Source: Phycisphaerales bacterium
GTDB taxonomy: Bacteria > Planctomycetota > Phycisphaerae > Phycisphaerales > SM1A02
NCBI GenBank assembly: GCA_009691915.1
Contig: SIAD01000005.1
Coordinates: 62,001-126,000, forward strand
DNA: 64,000 nucleotides
Direction of reading: 5' to 3'
The position numbers and the translations under genes were made by a program. This document shows, piece after piece, positions 35,810 to 45,743 of this stretch (position 1 is the stretch's first letter; each line of letters opens with the position of its first letter). Under the pieces are notes generated by a model. That model was given only the letters and a program-made list of their open reading frames with translations. It was not told where the DNA came from and ran no database searches.

Positions 35810-38745
35810 CCCCTGCCATCCGCATCGTCCCACTCTTGGCCACGGGTGCGACGGTGGTGGCGGTTCTCGACTTGGTGCTTCCCAGTTTCCTGGGAGAGCC
35901 CGAGGCGCTCATCGGAACCCCCACCGCACGCGGGGCAACGGCAATCGTCGCACTCACCTGCGCGCTCATCATCGCGCTTCCTCGGTGGCGATGGTGGCAT
36001 CTGACAGCTCGAGTCGCTTCGCTGGCGATGCTGGCGTGGGCGCTCTACGGACTGGGCACGAGCCCAGTCGGGCTGGGGACGGGACTGCTTGCTTCGATCG
36101 CACTCTTGGCGCTGGGCAGTGTGATAGGCACGCTTCCTGCCACGATCGGGCGCTGGCCCGCCGCGCTGGCGACCAGCGCCGTTCTCGGTCTCACGCTCTA
36201 CGCGATGATGGATCCGCATGTGCAGGCGGGGGTCGCGCAGGCGGCCGACCGTTTCGCCGACATCCCCATGGTTTCTGCGGCGGTACTGGCTATCGCCGCC
36301 TTCGCGCTGCTCGCGCAATCCTGGTCGGACGCGCCGATGAGAAGTCTGCGTATGCCAAAGTGGATCGGTCTCGCGCTAACGATCACCTGCATGTCGATCG
36401 CCTTCGTCGGCTGGCACTACCTGATCAGCGCGGAGCGCGCCGACTTCATCCGCCAGCGAAAGGTTGGCACACAGACCATCGGTTTTGCACTGCAGGCGGA
36501 CCTTCGCCGCATGATCGAGGACTCTGCCAAGCTGAACGATGGCGCCGAAGCACCGACGGGTCCAGCCGACCCCGAGATGGTGGCGCGCTTTGCCGAGATC
36601 TCCTCGCGCTACCCGGGCGTCATTGCTCTTGAGTGGATCTCCGCCAATGGCGATGTGATCTGGGCGAGCACGATGCCATCCATCAAACATCCAGGCAAGG
36701 AGGGGCTCGGGCCCAGAGAAGTACGGGCCCAGGCGATCGCGCGCGCGCGCGCGACTGGTCAGGTCGCAGTCGCGGATCCGGTCACCATCGACGGGCGGCT
36801 CGCCATCCTGATCGCCGCCAGTCCGCCCAATGACGAAGGGGCGTTCATCGCCTTTGTGGACATCGAGCAGTCGATCGCCGGCCTCGCGACAGCGTTCGCC
36901 GATTCATACGACGCGGAGCTCTACTTCGAAGACCTGTTGCTGTGCGAAGTCGACACTCTCCCCAACCTGATCATCCCCGGCGACGGATACCAGCTCCTCG
37001 TCGGTGGCCTTCCGCTCACGCTGCGCGTCCAACCCAACAGAAACATGTTCGACGCGGAGTTCGCCAGACTCCCGAATCTCCTGCTGGCATCCACACTGTT
37101 GGCCTCGGTGCTGATTGGTCTGACCGCGTACTTCGCACAAACCTCAGCGCATCGGGCCAACCTGAGCGCGCGCTCGCGCGGGCAGCTCGAACAACTCATC
37201 AATGGTGCGCGGCAGGTCGCCATCGTCGCCACCGACACGCGGGGAACCATCACGATCTTCAATCACGGAGCCGAACGGCTGACGGGGATGCGCGCGGAGG
37301 AGATGCTTCGCAGACGCTGCATTTCCGCGCTCTTTGATCCCAAGGAGCTGGCGGAGACCACTTCCGGTATCCAGCACGAGGGAGAGTTCGGACCGCTGGC
37401 ACTCCTGGCGCACGAGCAGCGCGCCCACGAACGCGACTGGACCTGGTCACGCTCCGATGGCGGCCGTCGCCAGGTAAATCTGGCGGCCAACGCCTGGAGC
37501 GACTCCAACGGCGAGCTGCTCGGATACATGTTCGTGGCCGTTGATGTCACCGAGCGAGAGGCGGCGATGCGCGCCCTCGACACGGCGCGGCGTCGCTCGG
37601 AGCGCGCCAGTCAGATGAAGAGTTCGTTCCTCGCGAATGTCAGCCATGAAATCCGCACACCGATGGCCGCGATCCTCGGGTGCGCTGATCTGCTGTTCGA
37701 TGGCGAGACAACCGAGGAAGAGCGCCGAGGGTTTGTCCAGACAATCCGCAGCAATGGCAAGCATCTGCTCGAAGTCCTCAACGACATCCTGGACATCTCC
37801 AAGATCGAGGCGGGGCAGATGCGGATCGAGATGCTGGAAGTCAAGATCGTTGAAGTGGTCGACGAGGTCTTCAATCTCATGCGGCTTCGGGCCAAGGAGA
37901 AGGGGATCGCGCTCACAGTCCGCCGCGAAGGAGATGCCCTCGAGGCGGTGGTGCGAACCGATCCGCTGCGAGTTCGACAGATCCTCGTCAACCTGATCGG
38001 GAACGCCGTCAAGTTCACCGATCGTGGCGAGGTCGTGATCCTGCTCAGGTCGTCGCTTGGCGAGAGGAATGCCTCGGTGGAGATCGAGGTGAAGGACACC
38101 GGCATCGGCATCTCCCCCGAGCAGGCCAAGAGCATCTTTGAGAGCTTTGAGCAGGCTGATTCCAGTACCGCGCGGCGTTTTGGTGGCACCGGGCTCGGAC
38201 TCGCGATCTCACGGCGGCTGGCGAGTCTCCTCGATGGGTCAATCTCCGTCCAGTCGACGGTGGGTGTGGGATCGTCGTTCACATTCACCTTCAACCCGGT
38301 GATCGCCGCCGAGTGCATCTCGATCGACCCTCAGACCGCCCCGCCCCTCAACTCGCCAAATCTGGGGGGCCAGCGGATTCTGATCGTCGATGACAGCGCG
38401 GACAACCAGAGGTTGGTGGCCACGATCCTTCGGCGCGCGGGAGCGGATGTCGAAGGGGCGGACAACGGCCAACGGGCACTCGAGGCGGTCGCGCGCGCCG
38501 GGAACCAACGGGCGTTTGACACGATTCTTCTGGACATGCAGATGCCCGAGCTTGACGGGTACTCGACGGTGCGACAGCTGCGCGCTAGTGGCTACCGCGG
38601 ACGCGTGGTCGCGCTCACCGGGAATGCTCTTCAGGATGACCGCGGGCGATGCATCGACGCCGGCTGCGATCTCCATGCGGTCAAGCCGATCTCTCGCGGG
38701 GATCTTCTGGCCGCGTGCGCGCACCCGCCCGCCCCCTCGGCGTGA
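35806..38745 (+). CDS. Hybrid sensor histidine kinase
   Basis: 979 aa from ATG 35806, overlapping the glucosidase stop (ATGA). About seven membrane segments occupy residues 5-215, followed by an extracytoplasmic CHASE-like region ([27 protein letters not shown] onwards) closed by a membrane helix near 430. Then a PAS domain (about 460-590), the H-box with His614 ([11 protein letters not shown]), the ATPase domain with [17 protein letters not shown] and [13 protein letters not shown], and a receiver domain with Asp910 ([11 protein letters not shown]). No response regulator gene is adjacent. Its linkage to two glucan hydrolases suggests, but does not prove, a role in sensing carbon or osmotic state. 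Confidence 0.92.
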   Translation: MTPAIRIVPLLATGATVVAVLDLVLPSFLGEPEALIGTPTARGATAIVALTCALIIALPRWRWWHLTARVASLAMLAWALYGLGTSPVGLGTGLLASIALLALGSVIGTLPATIGRWPAALATSAVLGLTLYAMMDPHVQAGVAQAADRFADIPMVSAAVLAIAAFALLAQSWSDAPMRSLRMPKWIGLALTITCMSIAFVGWHYLISAERADFIRQRKVGTQTIGFALQADLRRMIEDSAKLNDGAEAPTGPADPEMVARFAEISSRYPGVIALEWISANGDVIWASTMPSIKHPGKEGLGPREVRAQAIARARATGQVAVADPVTIDGRLAILIAASPPNDEGAFIAFVDIEQSIAGLATAFADSYDAELYFEDLLLCEVDTLPNLIIPGDGYQLLVGGLPLTLRVQPNRNMFDAEFARLPNLLLASTLLASVLIGLTAYFAQTSAHRANLSARSRGQLEQLINGARQVAIVATDTRGTITIFNHGAERLTGMRAEEMLRRRCISALFDPKELAETTSGIQHEGEFGPLALLAHEQRAHERDWTWSRSDGGRRQVNLAANAWSDSNGELLGYMFVAVDVTEREAAMRALDTARRRSERASQMKSSFLANVSHEIRTPMAAILGCADLLFDGETTEEERRGFVQTIRSNGKHLLEVLNDILDISKIEAGQMRIEMLEVKIVEVVDEVFNLMRLRAKEKGIALTVRREGDALEAVVRTDPLRVRQILVNLIGNAVKFTDRGEVVILLRSSLGERNASVEIEVKDTGIGISPEQAKSIFESFEQADSSTARRFGGTGLGLAISRRLASLLDGSISVQSTVGVGSSFTFTFNPVIAAECISIDPQTAPPLNSPNLGGQRILIVDDSADNQRLVATILRRAGADVEGADNGQRALEAVARAGNQRAFDTILLDMQMPELDGYSTVRQLRASGYRGRVVALTGNALQDDRGRCIDAGCDLHAVKPISRGDLLAACAHPPAPSA

Positions 38746-38751
38746 CGCGGC

Positions 38752-38757
38752 TACACT
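38752..38757 (+). promoter_or_regulatory. Putative -10 element (TACACT) of tRNA-Ser
   Basis: TACACT begins 7 nt after the kinase stop and ends 14 nt before the mature tRNA 5' end. No -35 match is obvious. Confidence 0.4.
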
Positions 38758-38771
38758 TGGCTTCCCCAGGA

Positions 38772-38857
38772 GGTGGGGTGGCGGAGTGGTCGAACGCGCC
38801 TGACTTGAAATCCGGTATGCCCACAAGGCATCGTGGGTTCGAATCCCACCCCCACCG
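38772..38857 (+). tRNA. tRNA-Ser(UGA)
   Basis: 86 nt. Acceptor GGTGGGG pairs with CCCCACC, discriminator G at 38857, T arm GTGGG-TTCGAAT-CCCAC and a long variable arm (ATGCC-CACAA-GGCAT) typical of serine. The anticodon TGA is at 38806-38808 in the loop CTTGAAA. The anticodon stem CCTGA/TCCGG has one T-C mismatch at its middle pair. CCA is not encoded. It decodes UCN codons, chiefly UCA. Confidence 0.95.
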
Positions 38858-38898
38858 CTTCCCCCAATCAACTCCGACACCAAGGACACTCACGCCCC

Positions 38899-41800
38899 AT
38901 GCGCCTCGAACGATCGTTGGTCATCCTCTGCTTTGCGGCCGTTGCCTCGTCGATGGCGGACACCCCGCCGGCCGCATCAATGCTGCGCTATCCGGACATC
39001 TCGAACGATCGAATCGTCTTCAGTTACGCCAACGCGCTCTGGAGTGTGGCCCGCAGAGGTGGCACAGCGCAGCCAGTCGCTGATCCGCCGGGAGCGGAGA
39101 GTTTCGCGCGATTCTCGCCTGACGGACAGTCCATCGCCTTCCTCGGCAACTACGAGGGCGACCGCGACATCTACACGACACCGGTCGACGGGGGAATCCC
39201 CGTGCGCGTCACCCACAACCCAGCGACTGAGCTTCCTGCAGAGTGGCTCAATGACGGTCGCATTCTTTTCAGTGCCTCGGGAATGGGAACTTATCCGCGC
39301 GCGCCCCAAGTCTTCGCGATCGACAACACCGGGGGCCTGCCTTGGGAGTTTCCGATCCCCTACGGCGCGAACCCCGCACTGAGCGCCGACGGCAAGTACC
39401 TCGCCTACACGCCGCACTCAACCGACATGCGCACTTGGAAGCGCTACCGAGGGGGGATGGCGACGGACATCTGGGTCTACGACCTCTCGGCCAACACCGC
39501 CAAGCGCGTCACACAGTGGGAGGGCACCGACACGATCCCGATGTGGCACGGAGCGACGCTCTATTACCTCTGTGACGCGGGTCCGGAGCATCGGCTCAAC
39601 ATCTGGTCCTCGGACGCGCATGGCAATGGCCGCCGACAGATAACTCGGTTCGAACAGTTCGATGTCAAGTGGCCGTCGATCGGCCCGGATGATGGCACCG
39701 CTGGCGAGATTGTCTTTCAGTGCGGACCCGACCTGTGGGTACTTGACCTGGCAACGCACGCTGCGACCAGAGTCGATGTGAACATCCCCGGAGCGAGGGC
39801 CAAGCTGCGTCCGAGCACCGTCGATGCGTCCGGGTTCATCGAGTCTTGGGACATCTCTCCCACCGCGAAGCGCGCCGTAGTCGAGGCTCGAGGCGATATC
39901 TGGACACTCCCCGCCGAGAACGGCGTGCCCAGAAACCTCACGCAGACCAGTGGCGTCGCAGAGCGAACTCCCGCGTGGAGCCCGGACGGGAAGTCGATCG
40001 CATGGTTCGATGACTCCGCCGGCAATGGCTACGAAGTATTTGTGTTCGGCGCGGATGGCAAGGCTGCGAAGCGGCAACTCACCAAGGGAGATGGCGCATT
40101 CAAACTGGAGCTTCTATGGAGCCCTGACTCGAAGTGGATCACCGTCGGAGACAAGGCAGGGAAACTCTGGCTCGTGGATGCCGCGTCGGGGGACATGAAA
40201 CTCTTGGCGCAGGAGGTCTGGGGAGAGAACCCGCCGAGCCCGCACTTCAGTCACGACTCGTCGTGGATTGCGTACGAACTTTCCGACGAGACCGGTCGCT
40301 CGTCGCAGGTGTTGGTGTACGACATGGAGACCGGGGAGACGAAGGCGATCAGTTCCCCGGCGTTCGCCAGCGAAACACCGACCTTCGACCAAGCGGGCGA
40401 GTGGCTCTACTACACCAGCAATCAGGAGTTCACGCCGAAATACGGCTCGATGGACTCGACCTGGATCTACGACAACTCAGAAGTGCTCATCGCCGTGCCA
40501 CTGCGCGTCGATGTGAAGGCGGCTTGGCAGACACTGGAGGTGGATGAGGAGATGGGTCCTCCGGCCAAGCCCGAGAAGAAGGCCAAGGGAGAGAAGGGTT
40601 CCGACGCCGACAAGCCCGACGAGAAGAAGGACGATGAGAAGAAGGACGATGAACCGAAGCCCGACGAGAAGCCGGCTGACGAGAAGCCGGCTGACGAGAA
40701 GCCGGCTGACGAGAAGCCGGCTGACGAGAAGCCGGCTGACGAGAAGCCGGTCGACGACAAGCCAGCCGAGGTCAAGCCAGCCGAGGTCAAGCCAGCCGAC
40801 GCACCAACGACGGAGCCCACGAAGGAGGAGCCCGCCAAGACCCCGAAGCGAAAGGGATTCGAGATTGCATTCGAAGGGATCGAGGCCCGATCAGTCCGCG
40901 TTCCCGGTGTCGGTCGCGGGGAGTTCGGCGGTCTCGCGGTCTCCGACAAGGGTCATCTGATCTACGCGCGCCGCGGCGACAGCGGTGGGATCAAGATCGT
41001 GGATGCACGCGAGAAGAAGCCTGCGGAAAAGGTCCTCACCACGGGGGGCCGCTACTCGGTCACGACCGACGGCAAGAAAGTGCTTGTTGTCGAGGGATCT
41101 ACCGCGCGCATCGTCGATGCAGCAGCCGGAGGAGCCTCCAAGACCGTCGTCAAGAGCCCGATGAACATCGAGATCGACCCTCGCACCGAGTGGCGTCAGA
41201 TGGTCGGTGACGCCTGGGTCATCTTTCGTGACTACTTCTACGACCCCGGGATGCACAAGGTCGACTGGGCCGCAGTGCGTGACCGCTATCTAGCGATGGT
41301 CGACGATGCCAACAGTCGTGAGGATGTTTCCTACATCATCTCGGAGATGATTTCAGAGCTCAATGTCGGCCACGCCTTCTACAACGGCGGTGACACAGAG
41401 TCAGGACCGCGCTCGAATGTGGGATTGCTCGGCGTGGACTTTGACATCGGCGATGGCACTACTCCCGATGGCAAGAGCGCGAGGGCCTACCGCATCAAGC
41501 GAATCTTCCAAGGGGCGCCGTGGGACAGCGATGCCCGCAATCCGCTCGCATCGCCAACCGTGAATGTCAAAGAGGGCGAGTACCTCCTCGAAGTGAATGC
41601 GACACCCCTCGACCTGAAGGAAGATCCATGGGCCGCGTTCCAAGGACTAGCCGGTCGCACAGTTTCACTCACCGTGAGTGCGAAGCCGTACAAAGATGAG
41701 ACTGCGCGGAGCGTGGTGCTCGTCCCGCTCGACAGCGACGCGAACTTGCGCTACCGCTCGTGGATCGAATGCAACCGCAAGTACATCGACGAACGGTCCA

Positions 41801-42447
41801 ACGGGCGCGTGGGATATGTCTATGTGCCCAACACCGGCATCGACGGCCAGAACGATCTGATGCGCCAGTTCGTCGGTCAGCGAGGGCGTGACGCGCTCGT
41901 CGTCGACGACCGTTGGAATGGCGGCGGACAGATTCCGACGCGATTCATCGAGCTGCTCGACCGGCCCGCGACCAACTGGTGGGCGCGGCGCGACTCGCGC
42001 AGTCAGGCATGGCCACCCGATGCGCACTTCGGGCCCAAAGTCATGCTCATCAATGGGCTTGCCGGAAGCGGTGGCGACATGTTCCCGTGGCTCTTCCGCC
42101 AAGCGAAGCTGGGACCGCTCGTAGGGACGCGCACCTGGGGCGGGCTTGTCGGGATCTCCGGTAATCCGTCGCTGGTGGATGGCGGCAGCGTACGAGTCCC
42201 GATGTTCGCGTTCTACGAAAACGATGGAACCTGGGGAGTTGAGGGACATGGCGTCGACCCCGATGTCACAGTCATTGACGATCCCGCGGCTATGCGCGGC
42301 GGCCTGTCCCGAGGCGGTGCCGATCCGCAGATCGATGTGGCGCTGGAATTGATGGAGAGCGCCATCGAGAAGCGTCCCTTCAAGCCCGTGCCGACGCCGC
42401 CGTATCCCGATCGCCGAGGCATGGGACTCCCTGCGGCCGATCACTGA
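38899..42447 (+). CDS. Exported tricorn-like serine protease
   Basis: 1182 aa from ATG 38899; MRLERSLVILCFAAVASSMA is a signal peptide. WD40/TolB-like beta-propeller blades run from about 30 to 550 (FSPDGQSIAFLGNYEGD, WSPDGKSIAWFDD and similar). A highly charged Lys/Asp/Glu/Pro linker (about 555-655) with DEKPA repeats separates them from the core protease, which includes a PDZ-like part and the predicted catalytic His825 (NVGHAF), Ser1057 (LAGSGGDMF) and Glu1115 (GVEGHGVDPDV). Archaeal tricorn degrades proteasome products in the cytoplasm; this homologue is exported. It ends 7 bp from the convergent acetylesterase gene. Confidence 0.93.
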   Translation: MRLERSLVILCFAAVASSMADTPPAASMLRYPDISNDRIVFSYANALWSVARRGGTAQPVADPPGAESFARFSPDGQSIAFLGNYEGDRDIYTTPVDGGIPVRVTHNPATELPAEWLNDGRILFSASGMGTYPRAPQVFAIDNTGGLPWEFPIPYGANPALSADGKYLAYTPHSTDMRTWKRYRGGMATDIWVYDLSANTAKRVTQWEGTDTIPMWHGATLYYLCDAGPEHRLNIWSSDAHGNGRRQITRFEQFDVKWPSIGPDDGTAGEIVFQCGPDLWVLDLATHAATRVDVNIPGARAKLRPSTVDASGFIESWDISPTAKRAVVEARGDIWTLPAENGVPRNLTQTSGVAERTPAWSPDGKSIAWFDDSAGNGYEVFVFGADGKAAKRQLTKGDGAFKLELLWSPDSKWITVGDKAGKLWLVDAASGDMKLLAQEVWGENPPSPHFSHDSSWIAYELSDETGRSSQVLVYDMETGETKAISSPAFASETPTFDQAGEWLYYTSNQEFTPKYGSMDSTWIYDNSEVLIAVPLRVDVKAAWQTLEVDEEMGPPAKPEKKAKGEKGSDADKPDEKKDDEKKDDEPKPDEKPADEKPADEKPADEKPADEKPADEKPVDDKPAEVKPAEVKPADAPTTEPTKEEPAKTPKRKGFEIAFEGIEARSVRVPGVGRGEFGGLAVSDKGHLIYARRGDSGGIKIVDAREKKPAEKVLTTGGRYSVTTDGKKVLVVEGSTARIVDAAAGGASKTVVKSPMNIEIDPRTEWRQMVGDAWVIFRDYFYDPGMHKVDWAAVRDRYLAMVDDANSREDVSYIISEMISELNVGHAFYNGGDTESGPRSNVGLLGVDFDIGDGTTPDGKSARAYRIKRIFQGAPWDSDARNPLASPTVNVKEGEYLLEVNATPLDLKEDPWAAFQGLAGRTVSLTVSAKPYKDETARSVVLVPLDSDANLRYRSWIECNRKYIDERSNGRVGYVYVPNTGIDGQNDLMRQFVGQRGRDALVVDDRWNGGGQIPTRFIELLDRPATNWWARRDSRSQAWPPDAHFGPKVMLINGLAGSGGDMFPWLFRQAKLGPLVGTRTWGGLVGISGNPSLVDGGSVRVPMFAFYENDGTWGVEGHGVDPDVTVIDDPAAMRGGLSRGGADPQIDVALELMESAIEKRPFKPVPTPPYPDRRGMGLPAADH
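40663..40797 (+). repeat. 15-bp tandem repeat encoding DEKPA in the tricorn-like gene
   Basis: Five exact copies of GACGAGAAGCCGGCT from 40663, a sixth variant ending GGTC, then GACGACAAGCCAGCC and two GAGGTCAAGCCAGCC copies. It encodes Asp-Glu-Lys-Pro-Ala repeats in the interdomain linker and is expected to vary in copy number. Confidence 0.95.
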
Positions 42448-42454
42448 CGAAAGA

Positions 42455-44494
42455 TCAGTCCGTGGCGAACGGTGACGCGGGAAGGCCGGCGCCGTTGACG
42501 AGGTTTGCGCGTAGCGGATTGCTGCTCCATCCGTAGCGGACCGCGCGCGGCGCTGCGACCGCCGGACTGGAAACGAGGACTCGCTCGCCATCAATCTGTG
42601 CCGAGGCCCACTGAAATTTTCCATCGGCCCCGGCGATCGCGAACCCGTCGAGCGCAGCTCCGCCTCGAGCAGCGAGCCCCGCGGCATGATCGAATGCGAT
42701 CACCATTGACGGACCGTCGATCGTCGCGCTCAGAAAGAGAGGTCCGGACCACTCGCGGGGGCGGTCATAGACATCGTTTAGAGCCCAGAGCGCGAGCCGC
42801 TCCCCGACCGCACGCTTGTTGCGCGGGTGGATGTCGGCGGCGTCGCCGACATCGGTCGTCACAACGAGTCCGCAATGCGCAACCGTACGGAATGTGTGCA
42901 GCTGAGCCTGCCGCAGAGCTGCCCAGCCTCCCTGGACGGGATCGTCGCTGGGCTCCATGAACGATGCGAGTTGCACGATGCCGAACGGGAAGTCTCCCTC
43001 CCCCCACTTCGAGCGCCACGAGTCGATGAGCAGCGGCAGGAGCGCGCGATAGGCACTCGCCTCGTTGGCGTTCGACTCTCCCTGGTACCAGATTGCGCCT
43101 CTCAGTCCGAACCCGACGGCCGGTGCCATCATGCCATTCCACATCGAGCCGAACGAGCTCCACTGCGCCTGTGGATGGGCCTCCCCCGACGGAGGTTGCG
43201 GCCCGAATGTCCCGGAGAACTCTGCGCCGCGCTTCCACATCCACGCGCCTGCAAGCGAGACTCCCGCTCGATCAGCCTCGGGGATCTTGGGGTCACTCGC
43301 AACCTGCATCACCATCTTCCTGGGATCGATTGAGAGGCCGCCCGACCCGCCGGTGTCAACGATCAGCATCGCGATCTCGTTCGATCCCGCGCGAAGAACT
43401 CCGGCCGGCACCTCGTACACCCTCGGCGCCTGATGGAGCTGAGCGGTGCGACCAACTTCGGCTCCATTTACGAACATCATGTCGCTGTCGTCGATTGGAC
43501 CCAGAGAAACCCGCGCGGTTCGACCCGCCCACGAAGACGGCACATCGACCGTCCGTCTCCACCACGACGCGCCGTCGAAGTCGCGCAACGGCTTCGTCGC
43601 ATCTGTCGAACCGATGACAATCGGCATCGATCCCGTCGCCCATCCGTGCGCCTCGTCGGCGGGCTCGGAGATCCATCCATGTGAAAATCCCGGCTCCGCA
43701 CCCTTGAATACCCTCCAGTATTCACCGATGGCTGCCTGATAGTCCCGCAACGCGATCTCATAATCTCGTTGCTTCTGTGCGGGCGATCTGCCCTCGTGCG
43801 CTTCGCCCCGGGCTCGTTGCGACTGCGCCGCCTCCGTGAATCGCCCGGATGCCTCGGCGAGGTCAGCAGGAATCCATGCTTCGATCGGCGATCCCCCCCA
43901 ATTGATGCTGAGGAGGCCGACAGGAACGCCGAGTTCGGCACTCAGTGCGCCGGCGAAAAATGCGCCGACTCCGGTGAATGATCCCGTCTCGGAGGGAGAG
44001 GCGACCATCCACTGAACGCCGGTGTCGGTCACTGGATGCGGTGCAAGCATGCGGGGAACCGTGATGCAACGGACTGTGCCCGGCAGAGACCTAGTCAGTG
44101 CCTCGGCGTGAGTGCAGGCACCGACGGACATCTCCATGTTGGACTGCCCGCCGCAGAGCCAGACTTCGCCCACAAGAACATCGCGGCGTTCCACCGCCTC
44201 GCCCGCGCAGGACACGCGAAGCGTTCGCGGATTCGACGATGCTTCGAGGGCTTCAAGACGAACGCTGAAGCGACCATCATGAGAGACGGTTCCAGTCGCG
44301 GTGGCATCGGCGTGTCCCAGGTCATTGACAAGTTCCACGACGACCTTGGCATCGGGTTTCGCTGAGCCCCAAACGGGAATCTCGCGCCCACGCTGGAGCA
44401 CCATGTGATCGCCCAGCACCGCGGGCAGAGTGATCTCGGCGTGAACCGCGGAGGCGAGGGCAAGCGACAGAGCGCACACTGGATTGACTCTCAT
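42455..44494 (-). CDS. Exported sialate O-acetylesterase-like protein
   Basis: 679 aa with signal peptide MRVNPVCALSLALASAVHA. SGNH/GDSL-type esterase motifs are present: WLCGGQSNMEMSV (nucleophile Ser), IWYQGESNANE and DAADIHPRNKRAVG with the Asp/His pair. A jelly-roll domain is inserted around 285-400 (WWRRTVDVPSSWAGRTARVSLG). The family removes O-acetyl groups from sialic acids or plant and algal glycans; planctomycetes have many copies. Start overlaps the preceding phosphodiesterase stop (ATGA). Confidence 0.92.
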   Translation of the reverse strand: MRVNPVCALSLALASAVHAEITLPAVLGDHMVLQRGREIPVWGSAKPDAKVVVELVNDLGHADATATGTVSHDGRFSVRLEALEASSNPRTLRVSCAGEAVERRDVLVGEVWLCGGQSNMEMSVGACTHAEALTRSLPGTVRCITVPRMLAPHPVTDTGVQWMVASPSETGSFTGVGAFFAGALSAELGVPVGLLSINWGGSPIEAWIPADLAEASGRFTEAAQSQRARGEAHEGRSPAQKQRDYEIALRDYQAAIGEYWRVFKGAEPGFSHGWISEPADEAHGWATGSMPIVIGSTDATKPLRDFDGASWWRRTVDVPSSWAGRTARVSLGPIDDSDMMFVNGAEVGRTAQLHQAPRVYEVPAGVLRAGSNEIAMLIVDTGGSGGLSIDPRKMVMQVASDPKIPEADRAGVSLAGAWMWKRGAEFSGTFGPQPPSGEAHPQAQWSSFGSMWNGMMAPAVGFGLRGAIWYQGESNANEASAYRALLPLLIDSWRSKWGEGDFPFGIVQLASFMEPSDDPVQGGWAALRQAQLHTFRTVAHCGLVVTTDVGDAADIHPRNKRAVGERLALWALNDVYDRPREWSGPLFLSATIDGPSMVIAFDHAAGLAARGGAALDGFAIAGADGKFQWASAQIDGERVLVSSPAVAAPRAVRYGWSSNPLRANLVNGAGLPASPFATD

Positions 44495-45540
44495 GGAGTT
44501 CTTGTACCAGCCTCGGACACGACCCGCAGATCCTGGGACGCGTTCACAGTGGATCCTTCGATCGGCGGCAGCGAGAGAAGCATGAGCGCGAGATTGCCGG
44601 CATCCGAATTGCGAATGGGCGGTCGCTCGGACCCGGTGGGATTCGTGGTCTTCTCCGGGCGGGTCCTCGTCGTCGGATTGAGGAGGTACAGGTCCGCTGC
44701 ATCAGAGTCCTCGCCACGCCAGACAAGGAACGGAATCGTGAAGTTGACCGCGGCCTTGATGTTGGTGTGTGACTTGGGCGGATCCCCACCACCGTGATCG
44801 GCGGTCAGTACGATCGCCACTCGACCACGCAGCGCCGGATCCGCGTCGATCACGACCAGCATGGCATCGAGGATCTGATCGATGGCCTTCGCCGCTTGAC
44901 GATAGCCGCTACCGGGCGCAAGATCCCACGCTGAAGAGTGCCCCGCGAGGTCGGTGCCGCCGAAATGGATCATTGACAATGACTTCCCGCCGCTGCGCGC
45001 CGCACTACGGAGAAAGCGGATGGCCTCGACCGCAATCGCGCCTTCGCCCTCCCGGATGACTGCCTCGTCGATCTTGTCCGGACCGTCGTCGGCACCAATA
45101 GTGTCTGGCGCTCCGGCTGACTCGCTGTAGCTCTGATCAAGAAGCGTGAACTTGCTCTTGGAGGCGATCACTGCGGTCGCCACGCCGCGGTCACTGGCCA
45201 CATCGAACATGCTGGCGACATAGGAGCCATGCATCTGGGCGATTGTGCCGCCCGCCTCGGGCTTCGGTGGGTCGATGTTTCCGAGCCACCCATGACCATG
45301 TGGCCCTGCGAAGAGCCGTCCCGTCGCCATGCCAACATGATTGGGAAGTGTGACGGTCGAGTCCGGGTCGGTTCGCGCATCGAGCGTGTGCGGTCCACGC
45401 ATGAGCCGTGCGAACCCCGGCAGTTCCGCAACGATCGGCGGCCTGAGCAGGTCCGGACGAAGTCCGTCGATGCTCACCACCATCACATGATCGATTGTCG
45501 TGACGGCGCACAGAAGAAGCGGTCCGAGCAACGCGGTCAT
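44491..45540 (-). CDS. Exported type I phosphodiesterase / nucleotide pyrophosphatase family protein
   Basis: 349 aa with a short hydrophobic leader (LLGPLLLCAVTTI). The alkaline-phosphatase-superfamily core shows VVSIDGLRPDLL (metal Asp), DSTVTLPNHVGMATG with the Thr nucleophile, IHFGGTDLAGHSS and LTADHGGG (metal ligands). It should hydrolyse phosphodiester or related bonds outside the cytoplasm. The C-terminal 40 residues are less conserved. It overlaps the acetylesterase gene by 4 bp, forming a two-gene operon. Confidence 0.88.
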   Translation of the reverse strand: MTALLGPLLLCAVTTIDHVMVVSIDGLRPDLLRPPIVAELPGFARLMRGPHTLDARTDPDSTVTLPNHVGMATGRLFAGPHGHGWLGNIDPPKPEAGGTIAQMHGSYVASMFDVASDRGVATAVIASKSKFTLLDQSYSESAGAPDTIGADDGPDKIDEAVIREGEGAIAVEAIRFLRSAARSGGKSLSMIHFGGTDLAGHSSAWDLAPGSGYRQAAKAIDQILDAMLVVIDADPALRGRVAIVLTADHGGGDPPKSHTNIKAAVNFTIPFLVWRGEDSDAADLYLLNPTTRTRPEKTTNPTGSERPPIRNSDAGNLALMLLSLPPIEGSTVNASQDLRVVSEAGTRTP

Positions 45541-45548
45541 CGAAGTAG

Positions 45549-45554
45549 AGACTA
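45549..45554 (-). promoter_or_regulatory. Putative -10 element (TAGTCT) of the phosphodiesterase-acetylesterase operon
   Basis: TAGTCT on the minus strand ends 8 nt before the ATG at 45540, with no Shine-Dalgarno between. Confidence 0.45.
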
Positions 45555-45577
45555 ATGCACTCTGATTGGGCTCCTGC

Positions 45578-45583
45578 TATGAT
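45578..45583 (+). promoter_or_regulatory. Putative -10 element (TATGAT) of tRNA-Gly
   Basis: TATGAT lies 37 nt before the mature tRNA 5' end, so a short 5' leader would be removed by RNase P. The assignment rests on this hexamer alone. Confidence 0.4.
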
Positions 45584-45620
45584 TCCGCACCCTTGGACTC
45601 CATCCGAGGCGTTCTGGTGC

Positions 45621-45692
45621 GCGGGTGTAGCTCAGTGGTAGAGCGTCACGTTGCCAACGTGAATGTCGAGGGTTCAAGTCCCTTCACCCGCT
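45621..45692 (+). tRNA. tRNA-Gly(GCC)
   Basis: 72 nt. Acceptor GCGGGTG pairs with CACCCGC, discriminator T. D arm GCTCAGTGGTAGAGC, anticodon stem TCACG/CGTGA with loop TTGCCAA and anticodon GCC at 45653-45655, T arm GAGGG-TTCAAGT-CCCTT (with a G-T pair). CCA not encoded. It decodes GGC and GGU, major glycine codons in this GC-rich genome. Confidence 0.97.
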
Positions 45693-45700
45693 CTCGAATC

Positions 45701-45729
45701 GAAGCCCGAAGGCCGAGCCTTCGGGCTTC
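45701..45729. terminator. Hairpin terminator between tRNA-Gly and the oligopeptidase gene
   Basis: A perfect 12-bp inverted repeat GAAGCCCGAAGG / CCTTCGGGCTTC around a 5-nt loop, followed on the plus strand by ATTCTTCT. It probably terminates the tRNA and, on the other strand, the convergent oligopeptidase gene. Confidence 0.75.
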
Positions 45730-45743
45730 ATTCTTCTCGCGGC

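Noticed and set aside
40663-40797. Short regular repeats that might suggest a CRISPR array
   Set aside because: Units are 15 bp, contiguous, without spacers and in frame, encoding DEKPA; it is a coding repeat.
41665-42687. 340-codon minus-strand frame opposite the tricorn-like gene end
   Set aside because: Antisense to the conserved protease core and acetylesterase end; composition typical of a shadow frame.
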